Below are positions 16,739 through 23,861 of a DNA stretch of 64,000 nucleotides, in pieces. Position 1 is the first letter of the stretch; each line of letters starts with the position of its first letter. The notes below the pieces were generated by a model. The model saw only the letters and a list, made by a program, of their open reading frames with translations. It ran no database searches and was not told where the DNA came from. A program made the translations under genes and the position numbers. This DNA comes from Asticcacaulis sp. (GTDB lineage: Bacteria; Pseudomonadota; Alphaproteobacteria; Caulobacterales; Caulobacteraceae): positions 58,156 through 122,155 of the forward strand of contig NZ_JAIXSV010000256.1 of the NCBI RefSeq assembly GCF_027484505.1, given 5' to 3'.

Positions 16739-17554
16739 CTAAACACCTCTTACGAAGAGGCGCAGGAATTCCTCATAGTGCTGAAGGAAGACCAGACCGG
16801 TACCGCCCAGACTGAGGGCAAAGATGGCCAGCCCCAGCAGAACGCTGATCGGGGTGACCGCGAAGAAGATAGGAAAGGCCGGCATGATGCGGCCGATAAA
16901 ACCGGCCGCGACATTGATAATCAGACCGAAGACCAGAATGGGCGTCGTCATCTGGATAGCCAGCATGAAGGTATCGCCCACCGTGCGGATCATCAGCTGC
17001 GTCGCGTCGCCGACCATGACCGGGCGCATCGGCGGAAACACCCAGTAGGAGTCGCGCATCCCCGCGATAAACAGGTGGTGCAGATTGGTGGCATAGATCA
17101 GAACCAGCCCCAGCATGGCCAGAAAGGTGCCGATCGAGGTTGAGGGCTGGGCCTGCGCCGGATTGGCGGTCTGGGCAAAGGACAGGGTGGTTTGCAGCGA
17201 CACCACCTCCCCCGCAATGGCCAGTGCCCCCAGAAAGGTGCGCATCAGCATCCCCAGCATCAGGCCAATCACCGCCTCATGGATGATCAGCCCGGCCATG
17301 GCCCCCAGTTTCGGCGGCAGGGCGGGCATTTGCGACTGCACCACCGGCACCAGCATCAGGGTGAAGACAAAGGCAAAGGACAGTCGCATGCGCGGCGGTA
17401 CGGCCTGATCCCCCAGCCCCGGAATAAGAATAGCGACCGAGCCCACGCGCACAAAGATCAGCATGGCGGTAAACACCACCTGCGACGTACCGAAGAAGGA
17501 GGTGACTTCGGTCGGAAAATCCGGAGCGGGCGTAACGGGGATCATAACGGCCAC
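16739..17554 (-). CDS. fliR: Flagellar export gate protein FliR
   Basis: One copy of FliR joins five FliP and four FliQ to form the export gate of the flagellar basal body. The 271-residue hydrophobic protein has the family N terminus (VFTAMLIFVRVGSVAILIPGLGDQAVPPRMRLSFAF region) and several long transmembrane stretches. It lies 33 bp after fliQ and abuts flhB. Its expression probably depends on the CtrA-type box upstream of fliQ. Confidence 0.93.
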   Translation of the reverse strand: MAVMIPVTPAPDFPTEVTSFFGTSQVVFTAMLIFVRVGSVAILIPGLGDQAVPPRMRLSFAFVFTLMLVPVVQSQMPALPPKLGAMAGLIIHEAVIGLMLGMLMRTFLGALAIAGEVVSLQTTLSFAQTANPAQAQPSTSIGTFLAMLGLVLIYATNLHHLFIAGMRDSYWVFPPMRPVMVGDATQLMIRTVGDTFMLAIQMTTPILVFGLIINVAAGFIGRIMPAFPIFFAVTPISVLLGLAIFALSLGGTGLVFLQHYEEFLRLFVRGV

Positions 17555-17587
17555 CTATGACGCGATTCTTGCCGCTCAGACAGCGCG

Positions 17588-17851
17588 TCAGATGCCCGCG
17601 ATCTTGGTGGCGATTTCCTTCATGAAACCGGACAAAAGCGCCCCCATCAGCGGCAAGACCAGCAGCAGGGTCACGAAGACGGCGATGATCTTGGGGGCGT
17701 AGATCAGGGTCTGTTCCTGAATCTGGGTCAGGGCCTGAAACAGGCCGATCACCACACCGACGATAAGACCAACGATCAGAACCGGGGCACAGAGCTGAAT
17801 GGTCAGCCAGATGGCGTCACGGCCAACGCTGAGAACTTCTGTACCGGTCAT
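17588..17851 (-). CDS. fliQ: Flagellar export gate protein FliQ
   Basis: Small 87-residue gate component with two transmembrane helices (about 15-40 and 50-75). It has the FliQ signature FQALTQIQEQTLIYAPKI between the two. It is the first gene of fliQ-fliR-flhB, with a perfect CtrA-type box about 70 bp upstream of its ATG. In Caulobacter fliQR is a classic CtrA-dependent class II flagellar operon. Confidence 0.93.
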   Translation of the reverse strand: MTGTEVLSVGRDAIWLTIQLCAPVLIVGLIVGVVIGLFQALTQIQEQTLIYAPKIIAVFVTLLLVLPLMGALLSGFMKEIATKIAGI

Positions 17852-17919
17852 GGAAAATCGCCCTACACTTAAGCCACGGACCCCACCGATCCGCTGGGCA
17901 GATTTTGCCGGTAGCGTGG

Positions 17920-17934
17920 TTAATTTGCCGTTAA
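17920..17934 (-). promoter_or_regulatory. CtrA-type box upstream of fliQ
   Basis: TTAA-N7-TTAA, with spacer TTTGCCG, is a perfect match to the CtrA consensus. Read on the minus strand it continues as TTAACC. It sits between the fliQ ATG (17851) and the end of the antitoxin gene (17954), so fliQ-fliR-flhB can be driven independently of the inserted cassette. Confidence 0.8.
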
Positions 17935-17953
17935 CGCCGCGTTGTTTTCGGGA

Positions 17954-18352
17954 TCACTCCCCCGCCACAACGTCCAGCGGGCAACCCAGAGCCCTGGCCA
18001 AGGCCTTCAGCGTATCGACACTGCCGCGGCGTTTACCCGCCTCAATGGCGGATATCTCCGGCGCGGCCACACCGCTCCTCTCAGACAAAGCCTTTTGCGT
18101 CAGCCCCCGGTGCTCACGCACCACGCGAACCGGCGATTCACCGGCACGTATGCGCGCCCATTCGGCCTTGGTCATGGCAATATATTCACCGCGCGCCTTG
18201 GTGGCCAGATGCTCCGCCCAAACCTTTGCGGCCCAAGCCTCTTCCGCCGCCTCCTCGACCGCTTCGGCATATCGGCTAAGGGCTTCGTATTCAGCCAGAG
18301 GCACCAGAACAAAGGTCTCATCCTTGATATTTATTAGGGGATGATCGGTCAT
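17954..18352 (-). CDS. Antitoxin with C-terminal XRE helix-turn-helix
   Basis: A 132-residue protein predicted to neutralise the toxin encoded just upstream and to repress the pair. The C-terminal half has an XRE-type HTH (GLTQKALSERSGVAAPEISA then IEAGKRRGSVDTLKALARAL, about residues 82-122). The N-terminal part (LVPLAEYEALSRYAEAVEEAAEE) looks like an alpha-helical toxin-binding or dimerisation segment. Gene order is toxin first, then antitoxin after a 12-bp gap, as in HigBA-like systems. The pair lies between fliE and fliQ, an unusual site that suggests insertion into the flagellar cluster. Confidence 0.85.
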   Translation of the reverse strand: MTDHPLINIKDETFVLVPLAEYEALSRYAEAVEEAAEEAWAAKVWAEHLATKARGEYIAMTKAEWARIRAGESPVRVVREHRGLTQKALSERSGVAAPEISAIEAGKRRGSVDTLKALARALGCPLDVVAGE

Positions 18353-18364
18353 GTCCTGTCTCTC

Positions 18365-18607
18365 CTACTGATATATGTCTCGCCGGTGACCAAGGTCGAT
18401 AACATCCAGAACCTGCAAGTCTTCGGTGAATAGCACGCGGTAATCACCCACCCTGAGACGCAACAGGGGAAGCCCCTTCATCGCCTTGATATCCCCATGC
18501 CCGGTCAAGGCATAGGTCTCCAGACGATCTTCGATGCGCGCCCGGTCACGAGCATTGATACGCTCCAGCGCTCTTTCCGCGGCGGGTTCGTAGATGATCG
18601 CCTTCAT
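18365..18607 (-). CDS. RelE/ParE-superfamily toxin
   Basis: An 80-residue toxin of the RelE/ParE fold. It begins MKAIIYEPAAERALERIN and ends with MKGLPLLRLRVGDYRVLFTE, the conserved basic-aromatic core of the family. These toxins either cleave mRNA on ribosomes or poison gyrase; the sequence alone does not decide. ATG 18607 is chosen; a TTG one codon earlier is also in frame. No ribosome-binding site is evident. A copy of the operator half-site (TGCTATTTTG on the minus strand) sits directly before the ATG. Confidence 0.85.
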   Translation of the reverse strand: MKAIIYEPAAERALERINARDRARIEDRLETYALTGHGDIKAMKGLPLLRLRVGDYRVLFTEDLQVLDVIDLGHRRDIYQ

Positions 18608-18639
18608 CAAAATAGCATTCCGTTACTACCGTCGCAAGA

Positions 18640-18658
18640 AAATAGCAATTTGCTATTT
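18640..18658. promoter_or_regulatory. Inverted-repeat operator of the toxin-antitoxin operon
   Basis: AAATAGCA-att-TGCTATTT is a perfect 8-bp inverted repeat 33 bp upstream of the toxin ATG. A further half-site, AATAGCA (18611-18617), lies next to the start codon. Such repeats are the usual binding sites for autorepression by the HTH antitoxin. Confidence 0.7.
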
Positions 18659-18773
18659 CAACATAACATCTCGACGGTCCGCTTGGAAATCGTCAGCCTT
18701 GAGACCAACAGCCGGGGCAAACGACACCCACGCACGCGTCGGCCCGGACAGTGAAGGCCCAGACCTTGAAGGC

Positions 18774-19082
18774 TCAGATCGGCATTCTCAGAATTTCCTG
18801 ATAGGCGCTGATCACCTGATCGCGGATGGCGATGACGCTTTCCAGAGACGCCTCAGCGGTGGCCACGGCGGTCACGGCGTCGATCAGTTCGGCCTTGCCC
18901 TGCGAATGCGCGATCATTTGCGACTCGGCATTCTGGGTCGATTTCATCGTCTGTTCCATGGCCCCGTTCAGGACCTTGGAAAAGGCGGCACCCACATCCT
19001 GCGTGCGCGAGCCCTCTTCGTGCAGGCCGGAGACCTGCTTCTGAACGGCCCCGTAGGCCTTGGCGACGAGCATGGGGTTCAT
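18774..19082 (-). CDS. fliE: Flagellar hook-basal body protein FliE
   Basis: FliE connects the MS ring and export gate to the proximal rod. The 102-residue product has the family C terminus (QGKAELIDAVTAVATAEASLESVIAIRDQVISAYQEILRMPI region) with the conserved ending QEILRMPI. It is the third gene of flgB-flgC-fliE, separated from flgC by 11 bp. In related genomes fliE would be followed by fliQ; here a toxin-antitoxin pair intervenes. Confidence 0.93.
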   Translation of the reverse strand: MNPMLVAKAYGAVQKQVSGLHEEGSRTQDVGAAFSKVLNGAMEQTMKSTQNAESQMIAHSQGKAELIDAVTAVATAEASLESVIAIRDQVISAYQEILRMPI

Positions 19083-19093
19083 TTATCGAGCCT

Positions 19094-19516
19094 CTAACGC
19101 TTAAGCAGATCGAGCGTCTTCTGCTCCATAGAGCGAGTCGTCTCGATCACATTGAGATTCGCCTCATAGGCCCGCTGCGCATCGCGCATATCCATACTTT
19201 GGACCAGACTTTCGACGTTCGGTCGTTTGACATAGCCGCGCGCATCCGCTGCCGGGTGGCTGGGGTCGTACTCCTCCGGGAACGGTTTAGAGTCAGGACG
19301 CACCGAGGCTAGTTTCACCCCCATGGCTCCATCGATCTTGGTGGCTTCAAACACCGGAATCTTGCCGCGGTATGGGTCGGCCCCCGGCGTCTGACCGGTC
19401 GAGTCGGCATTGGCGATGTTTTCAGCGATAATCCGCATCCGCGCCTGCTGCGCTCGGAGCGCGCTGGCGGCGACCGAAAGGGTGGGATGGGTGTCGGTGG
19501 TCTTGTTAATCGGCAT
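19094..19516 (-). CDS. flgC: Flagellar basal-body rod protein FlgC
   Basis: Proximal rod subunit secreted by the flagellar export apparatus. The 140-residue protein has the rod N terminus SVAASALRAQQARMRIIAEN followed by IANADS. At the C terminus it has the matching helix VESLVQSMDMRDAQRAYEAN ending in NVIETTRSMEQKTLDLLKR-type sequence. It lies 13 bp after flgB and 11 bp before fliE and shares their promoter. Confidence 0.94.
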   Translation of the reverse strand: MPINKTTDTHPTLSVAASALRAQQARMRIIAENIANADSTGQTPGADPYRGKIPVFEATKIDGAMGVKLASVRPDSKPFPEEYDPSHPAADARGYVKRPNVESLVQSMDMRDAQRAYEANLNVIETTRSMEQKTLDLLKR

Positions 19517-19529
19517 CTGAACCTACCCT

Positions 19530-19943
19530 TTACTTGCCCGGGGCCTTGGTGGCCATGCGGATCAGGCCCAGCGATTTCTGATAGAAACCGAGCGCCGCCT
19601 CATACTGCATCCGGCTTTCGGCCATTTTGAGCATCTGTTCTTCCAGCACGACCGAATTGCCGTCCATGGTCGTTTCGGAATCGGGCGAAACGACCGCCTT
19701 TGGCGCAAAGCTTCCGCCGCCTTCGACATTCATATGCCCGGCATTGGTCACGCTGAGGCCCAGCCCCGTCTGTTCCTGCTGCCCTTTGAGGACGGAGGCA
19801 AAATCAAGCGCCTTAAGGTCGCGCGGCTTGAAACCCGGCGTCGAGGCATTGGCCACGTTCTGCGCCACCAGCTTCTGGCGCTGACCCAGCCAGGTCATCT
19901 TTTCTTTCAGCGCCCCAAGGAGGCCGATATTTTCCGTGCTCAT
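19530..19943 (-). CDS. flgB: Flagellar basal-body rod protein FlgB
   Basis: Proximal rod subunit adjacent to FliE. The 137-residue protein shows the FlgB pattern: LGALKEKMTWLGQRQKLVAQ then NVANASTPGFKPRD at the N terminus, and EEQMLKMAESRMQYEAALGFY near the C terminus. It is the first gene of flgB-flgC-fliE. A perfect CtrA-type box lies about 70 bp upstream, in the gap shared with the divergent fliO-fliP operon. Confidence 0.94.
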   Translation of the reverse strand: MSTENIGLLGALKEKMTWLGQRQKLVAQNVANASTPGFKPRDLKALDFASVLKGQQEQTGLGLSVTNAGHMNVEGGGSFAPKAVVSPDSETTMDGNSVVLEEQMLKMAESRMQYEAALGFYQKSLGLIRMATKAPGK

Positions 19944-20014
19944 GCGCGATGCCTTACCTGTCCGCTGCGACTCAGCCTATGCAGAGCGGCAGGCAAAATA
20001 TGCCTCCTTGTTGG

Positions 20015-20029
20015 TTAATGAGGCTTTAA
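20015..20029. promoter_or_regulatory. CtrA-type box between flgB and fliO
   Basis: TTAA-N7-TTAA with spacer TGAGGCT is a perfect consensus match. It lies about 70 bp from the flgB ATG and 52 bp from the fliO ATG. One box may serve both divergent class II flagellar operons, or only one of them. Confidence 0.78.
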
Positions 20030-20080
20030 GACCTTGTGCCGCATATCGGGGCGGTGGTCGCGTATGGAGGGGTTGGCCCG

Positions 20081-20401
20081 ATGGATGTCTTTTTAAGTCT
20101 GTTGCGGGCGGCCTTTGCGCTGGCCATCGTTCTGGGGCTGGTGCTGGGCCTCGCCTATGCCCTGCGCCGGTATGCGCCGCAACTGCTGGCGCGTTTTCAG
20201 GGGGAGCGCGGGGAACGCCGCCTGAGCGTCGTCGAAACCCTTGTCCTCGATCCGGCGCGGCGTCTGGTGATCGTGCGCGTCGATGATGAGGAGCGCCTAC
20301 TGCTGCTGGGCGAAGGTCAAGAACTGATCGAGCCGCGGCAACTGCCGGCACCCAAGCCAAAACCCGCCTCTGCGCCCACCGTCAATCGGCCGGTGCTGTG
20401 A
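20081..20401 (+). CDS. fliO: Flagellar biosynthesis protein FliO
   Basis: Small membrane protein that scaffolds assembly of the FliP ring of the export gate. The 106-residue product has one N-terminal membrane helix (about 7-28) and the FliO-type cytoplasmic stretch RRLSVVETLVLDPARRLVIV with DDEERLLLLG after it. ATG 20081 is preferred over an earlier in-frame start at 20036 because GGAGGGG lies upstream and the membrane helix then starts normally. The stop overlaps the fliP start. Confidence 0.87.
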   Translation: MDVFLSLLRAAFALAIVLGLVLGLAYALRRYAPQLLARFQGERGERRLSVVETLVLDPARRLVIVRVDDEERLLLLGEGQELIEPRQLPAPKPKPASAPTVNRPVL

Positions 20402-21207
20402 TGCGAATGCCCGACCTTTTTCGTCAGTTCGGCAAGCCGATGCGCAAACGCGACTATGCCATAACCCTGCTGGGTGGCATTCTGGGTTTTGCCCTCATGA
20501 TCTTCCCCGGCGATGTGCTGGCGCAGTCGGTCAATCTCGACCTGGGGCAAGGCGGCACGCTGACGGCGCGCGTCGTGCAGATGCTGGGGCTGTTGACCGT
20601 CCTGTCGCTGGCACCGTCCATCGTCATCATGACCACTTCGTTCATCCGAATCGTGGTGGTGCTGTCCCTGCTCAGAACGGCGCTCGGCCTGCAACAAAGC
20701 CCCCCCAATGCGGTTCTGATCTCGCTGGCCATGTTCCTGTCGGCGGTGGTGATGGCCCCCACCTATCAGGCGGCCTATGATGCCGGTATCCGTCCCCTGA
20801 TGGATCAGGAGATGGAGATGCCGCAGGCCTTCGATGCGGCCTCCGAACCGGTCAAGACCTTTATGCTGTCTCAGGTCGATGCCGGCGATCTCAACCTGTT
20901 TATCCGCCTGTCCAAGGTCGAAAAGCCCAAGGACAATATGGACCTGCCGATCACGGTCATCACCCCGGCCTTCATGATTTCGGAGCTGAAGACGGCGTTT
21001 CTGATCGGGTTTCTGCTGTTTATCCCGTTTCTGGTAATCGACCTTGTCGTCGCCTCGGTGCTGATGAGCATGGGGATGATGATGCTGCCGCCGGTAGTGG
21101 TGTCGCTGCCGTTCAAGCTGATCTTCTTCGTGCTGGTCGATGGCTGGCGACTGGTGTGCGGCTCATTGGTCGAAAGCTTTACCAAGGCCGGGGGCGCAGG
21201 GGGATAG
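20401..21207 (+). CDS. fliP: Flagellar export gate protein FliP
   Basis: Five copies form the core of the flagellar export gate. The protein has a signal-sequence-like first helix followed by the conserved membrane blocks IVIMTTSFIRIVVVLSLLR, ALGLQQSPPN and FMISELKTAFLIGFLLFIPF, with SMGMMMLPPV near the end. The ATG at 20401 overlaps the fliO stop (TGATG); a GTG at 20398 and an ATG at 20407 are alternatives. Length (268) is slightly longer than the typical 245-250 because of the N terminus. Confidence 0.95.
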   Translation: MRMPDLFRQFGKPMRKRDYAITLLGGILGFALMIFPGDVLAQSVNLDLGQGGTLTARVVQMLGLLTVLSLAPSIVIMTTSFIRIVVVLSLLRTALGLQQSPPNAVLISLAMFLSAVVMAPTYQAAYDAGIRPLMDQEMEMPQAFDAASEPVKTFMLSQVDAGDLNLFIRLSKVEKPKDNMDLPITVITPAFMISELKTAFLIGFLLFIPFLVIDLVVASVLMSMGMMMLPPVVVSLPFKLIFFVLVDGWRLVCGSLVESFTKAGGAGG

Positions 21208-21540
21208 ATGAATTTCATCGACGATAAATTCGAGCGACTGGGTCAGGACACCCTTTTTTATCGGCACGGTCGGCATCGTCCGGCCTACCGCCTGAAGGAC
21301 GAGGCACAAGCCACCACTATCCGCAAAGCCCTGCTGAGCGGCTACGCCCTCATACTCATGCAAATCGTCAGCGTGCCGATACTGGTCTTTATGATCTGGA
21401 TGGTGTTCCCCCAAAATCCGCCCTGGTGGATATTACTGACGACCTTGCCGGGATTTGGCTTTACCTTCGCGATAATCCGTAACCGCCTCAATGGCCTCCT
21501 CAAGGATACGCCCCGGCTGGACACGTCCATTGTTAACTGA
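21208..21540 (+). CDS. Small membrane protein of unknown function downstream of fliP
   Basis: A 110-residue protein whose ATG begins the base after the fliP stop, so it is read as the third gene of fliO-fliP. It has a charged N-terminal 38 residues and two hydrophobic helices (about 44-66 and 72-90) separated by NPPWW. I recognise no family. Its position suggests a flagellar or co-expressed accessory role, but nothing in the sequence shows this. Confidence 0.65.
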   Translation: MNFIDDKFERLGQDTLFYRHGRHRPAYRLKDEAQATTIRKALLSGYALILMQIVSVPILVFMIWMVFPQNPPWWILLTTLPGFGFTFAIIRNRLNGLLKDTPRLDTSIVN

Positions 21541-21777
21541 ACGGAGCCAGACCTCTACGGGGTACGCTTGAAGCGGTGCAGGTCTTGCCCCCACCCCCAG
21601 TTCTATGCCAGACAGCGGTTTAGGAAGTTATTGCCTGTCTGAGACGGGCGAACTGTGATAACTATGTTACGACCGCTTCATTAAAAGCCGTTATAAATGG
21701 GATTAACCGGATCGCGGTGATTGAACGCTGCGTGACCGTTTTTTACGTTGTGATTGAATTTTATCGGGAGAATTTCA

Positions 21778-22179
21778 ATGTTTTCAAATGTTCAAACGCG
21801 CCGCCAGAGCGTTATGTGGCTGATGGCCGCGCTTTCGGCGCTCGTCGTCTATATGCTGGCCACCACCGTGGCTCTGGCTCAGGGCAAGCAGAATTTCACG
21901 CTGATCAACCACACCGGCTACACGATTTCCGAGGTCTATGTGTCGCCCAGCAAGTCGGATAGCTGGGACGAGGATGTGATGGAAGACGATGTGCTGCCCA
22001 ACAACGGCAAGGTGGACATCGCCTTCAGCCGCAAGGAAAAGGCCTGCCTGTGGGATCTCAAGGTCGTCTATGATGACGGCGAGTCGGCGGAATGGGAAAA
22101 CTTCAACCTGTGCGAAGTTTCCAGCATCGCCATCAGCTATAGCCGCAAGACCGGCGAAACCTGGGCCACCTACGAATAA
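21778..22179 (+). CDS. Small secreted protein of unknown function
   Basis: A 133-residue protein with a cleavable signal peptide (hydrophobic about 15-35, ending TVALAQG). The mature domain of about 97 residues starts NFTLINHTGYTISEVYVSPS and has two cysteines (ACLWDL, NLCEVS) that could form a disulfide. It contains many Trp, Asp and Glu residues. It resembles small exported alphaproteobacterial proteins without assigned function. ATG 21778 is chosen because GGGAG lies 8 bp upstream; the preceding in-frame TTG at 21754 is unlikely. It stands alone, 237 bp after the flagellar operon. Confidence 0.75.
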   Translation: MFSNVQTRRQSVMWLMAALSALVVYMLATTVALAQGKQNFTLINHTGYTISEVYVSPSKSDSWDEDVMEDDVLPNNGKVDIAFSRKEKACLWDLKVVYDDGESAEWENFNLCEVSSIAISYSRKTGETWATYE

Positions 22180-22231
22180 GACCACCCGCTTGCTATCTTC
22201 GACGTGCGTCGGTCTCATCGGCCGACGCCTG

Positions 22232-22516
22232 TCAGATATCGTCTTCACCGACTTGTCGCGCGCCGTGCAGGATGCGTAGGATACGCACATGATCCGTATT
22301 GATGCGGTAATAGATATTATAACGGGCATGAGTGACGCGGCGCACACCTGCCTCTTCATCGAAGAGTAGCCCTGCCGACGGCATATCGCCCAACTTGCGG
22401 CAACGGACCTCGATCTCATCTGTAAAGCTCACCGCGCGGCGTGGGTTATCTGCGGCTATGTAACCCGCAATATCCATCAGGTCGCTCAGAGCGCGGGGTG
22501 AGAGAATGACCTTCAT
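22232..22516 (-). CDS. parE: ParE/RelE-type toxin
   Basis: A 94-residue toxin. It begins MKVILSPRALSDLMDIAGYI and has the family core KLGDMPSAGLLFDEEAGVRR followed by YNIYYRINTDHVRILRILHG, which is typical ParE sequence. ParE toxins usually target DNA gyrase. Its start overlaps the antitoxin stop by one base, the normal parD-parE arrangement. The C terminus (ARQVGEDDI) is slightly short of the common R-x-R ending. Confidence 0.88.
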   Translation of the reverse strand: MKVILSPRALSDLMDIAGYIAADNPRRAVSFTDEIEVRCRKLGDMPSAGLLFDEEAGVRRVTHARYNIYYRINTDHVRILRILHGARQVGEDDI

Positions 22517-22776
22517 CAGCCCGCTTTTCGGCTGACGGCATCAATGTGTGCGTGCACCTGAGCGAAGGCGGCGTCCAACTCAACGCCTTCACCTTCCATC
22601 CCCTTGGCGATCTCAGCGCGCAGGGCTTCGCGTTGCCGCTGTTTCTCCAACTCGCGGTCTTCCAGCAGACGCAGGCCTTCACGGATCACCTCGCTGACAT
22701 TATTGTAGCGGCCGGTGGCGATCTGCGCCTTGATGAAGGCTTCGAAGTGCGGGCTAAGGGCAACCGAGGTCGGCAT
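22516..22776 (-). CDS. parD: ParD-type antitoxin
   Basis: An 86-residue antitoxin with the N-terminal ribbon-helix-helix seen in SVALSPHFEAFIKAQIATGR and YNNVSEVIREGLRLLEDRE. The charged C-terminal tail wraps the toxin. It precedes parE and should repress the operon by binding the inverted repeat just upstream. The sequence fits the CopG/ParD group well. Confidence 0.9.
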   Translation of the reverse strand: MPTSVALSPHFEAFIKAQIATGRYNNVSEVIREGLRLLEDRELEKQRQREALRAEIAKGMEGEGVELDAAFAQVHAHIDAVSRKAG

Positions 22777-22792
22777 GGCAAGCTCCTATCTA

Positions 22793-22809
22793 TTACTAAC
22801 TGATAGTAA
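22793..22809. promoter_or_regulatory. Operator-like inverted repeat upstream of parD
   Basis: TTACTA-actga-TAGTAA is a perfect 6-bp inverted repeat about 17 bp upstream of the parD ATG, where a ribbon-helix-helix antitoxin would bind for autoregulation. Confidence 0.55.
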
Positions 22810-22827
22810 CACCGCCCGCCGCCGCCC

Positions 22828-23811
22828 TCAAGCGCCGCGCGTCAGTCCCTCGACCAGTTGCCGCTTGAAGCCGGGCAGGTCGGTCCACTGCGTCGCCACG
22901 CGGACCGGGCGACCCTTGGCGGGGTCGATCAGGGTCATACCCTCATCCGACACGCTGAGCGGCAGGGTTTCCATCACCAGTTTCGACTCGTCAAAGGCCA
23001 TCTCGACCGCCACAGCGTCGAACTGCACCGAGCTTTGCTGGCTCAGGTCGAAATCCTTGGCCATCCATGGCGCGTTGGGCAGCCACACCTTGCTGTTTTC
23101 GATGCAGGCCACGGCGAAGGGATCACGGCTATGCCACAGCCTTTGCCAGTCGCCCCCATCCAGCGTCACCCGACCACAGGTATCGAGCGGGGTAATCGAA
23201 CAACTGAGCCAGTCGGCTTCGAAGATCGTGCGCAGCGCCGCCGGATCGACCTTGACGTTATATTCGGCATCGGCCGGCGCAACACCCTTATAGCCGATAC
23301 GCACCGAGCCAAACATGCCGATAAAGCGCGCCTTTTGCGCCAGTTTCGGCTCACGTCGCAAGGCTTCGGCCAGTTCCGTGGCCGGACCAACACTTATGAC
23401 CGTCATCGGGTCTGGTGAGGCCATCACCGTGTCGATCATGGCCTGAGCAGCGTCCTTGCGCACCAAGCCGCGATAGGAGGCAAGCTTGTAATCCCCCAGC
23501 CATTCGGCCTGCGCGCCTGTCTCCTCGCCCTTCGGACGCCCCATGGCAATGACCACGTCACTGCGCCCGGCCAGCGTCAGCAGTTTGGCCGTCAGGCGGG
23601 CCTTGTACTGCGGGCTACCCGCATCGGTCGCCACCAGCTTGAGCGCCAGTTCCGGCCGACGCAGCAGGTAAAGGAGCGCGAAGGTATCATCCACATCGCC
23701 GCCAATATCGGTGTGAAAAATCACCGGCACGGGTTTGCGTGGCTTGGCCGCCACGGCCCCCGCCACCGACAGGGCCAGAGACGATAACAGCAGGGTGCGA
23801 CGGTCGAACAT
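22828..23811 (-). CDS. Exported nucleoside hydrolase
   Basis: Hydrolyses the N-glycosidic bond of ribonucleosides. The conserved calcium-binding aspartate cluster is HTDIGGDVDDTFALLYLL (about residues 33-50). Later family blocks include ISVGPATELAEAL and NVKVDPAA. The product has 327 residues, a typical length. The first 22 residues (DRRTLLLSSLALSVAGAVAA) form a signal peptide, possibly twin-arginine-like, so the enzyme probably acts in the periplasm to salvage external nucleosides. Substrate preference (inosine, uridine or other) is not visible. It lies downstream of the ParDE operator but is a separate transcription unit. Confidence 0.85.
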   Translation of the reverse strand: MFDRRTLLLSSLALSVAGAVAAKPRKPVPVIFHTDIGGDVDDTFALLYLLRRPELALKLVATDAGSPQYKARLTAKLLTLAGRSDVVIAMGRPKGEETGAQAEWLGDYKLASYRGLVRKDAAQAMIDTVMASPDPMTVISVGPATELAEALRREPKLAQKARFIGMFGSVRIGYKGVAPADAEYNVKVDPAALRTIFEADWLSCSITPLDTCGRVTLDGGDWQRLWHSRDPFAVACIENSKVWLPNAPWMAKDFDLSQQSSVQFDAVAVEMAFDESKLVMETLPLSVSDEGMTLIDPAKGRPVRVATQWTDLPGFKRQLVEGLTRGA

Positions 23812-23861
23812 GAAAGGCTCCTTTGCGGTAAGCCTATCGTCCGACCGTCCTCACATCAAGG

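Noticed and set aside
15647..17143. A 498-codon open frame on the plus strand opposite flhB and fliR
   Set aside because: It is antisense to two well-supported flagellar genes. Its translation is rich in His, Gln, Arg and Gly, as expected from the complement of GC-rich coding DNA, and shows no domain.
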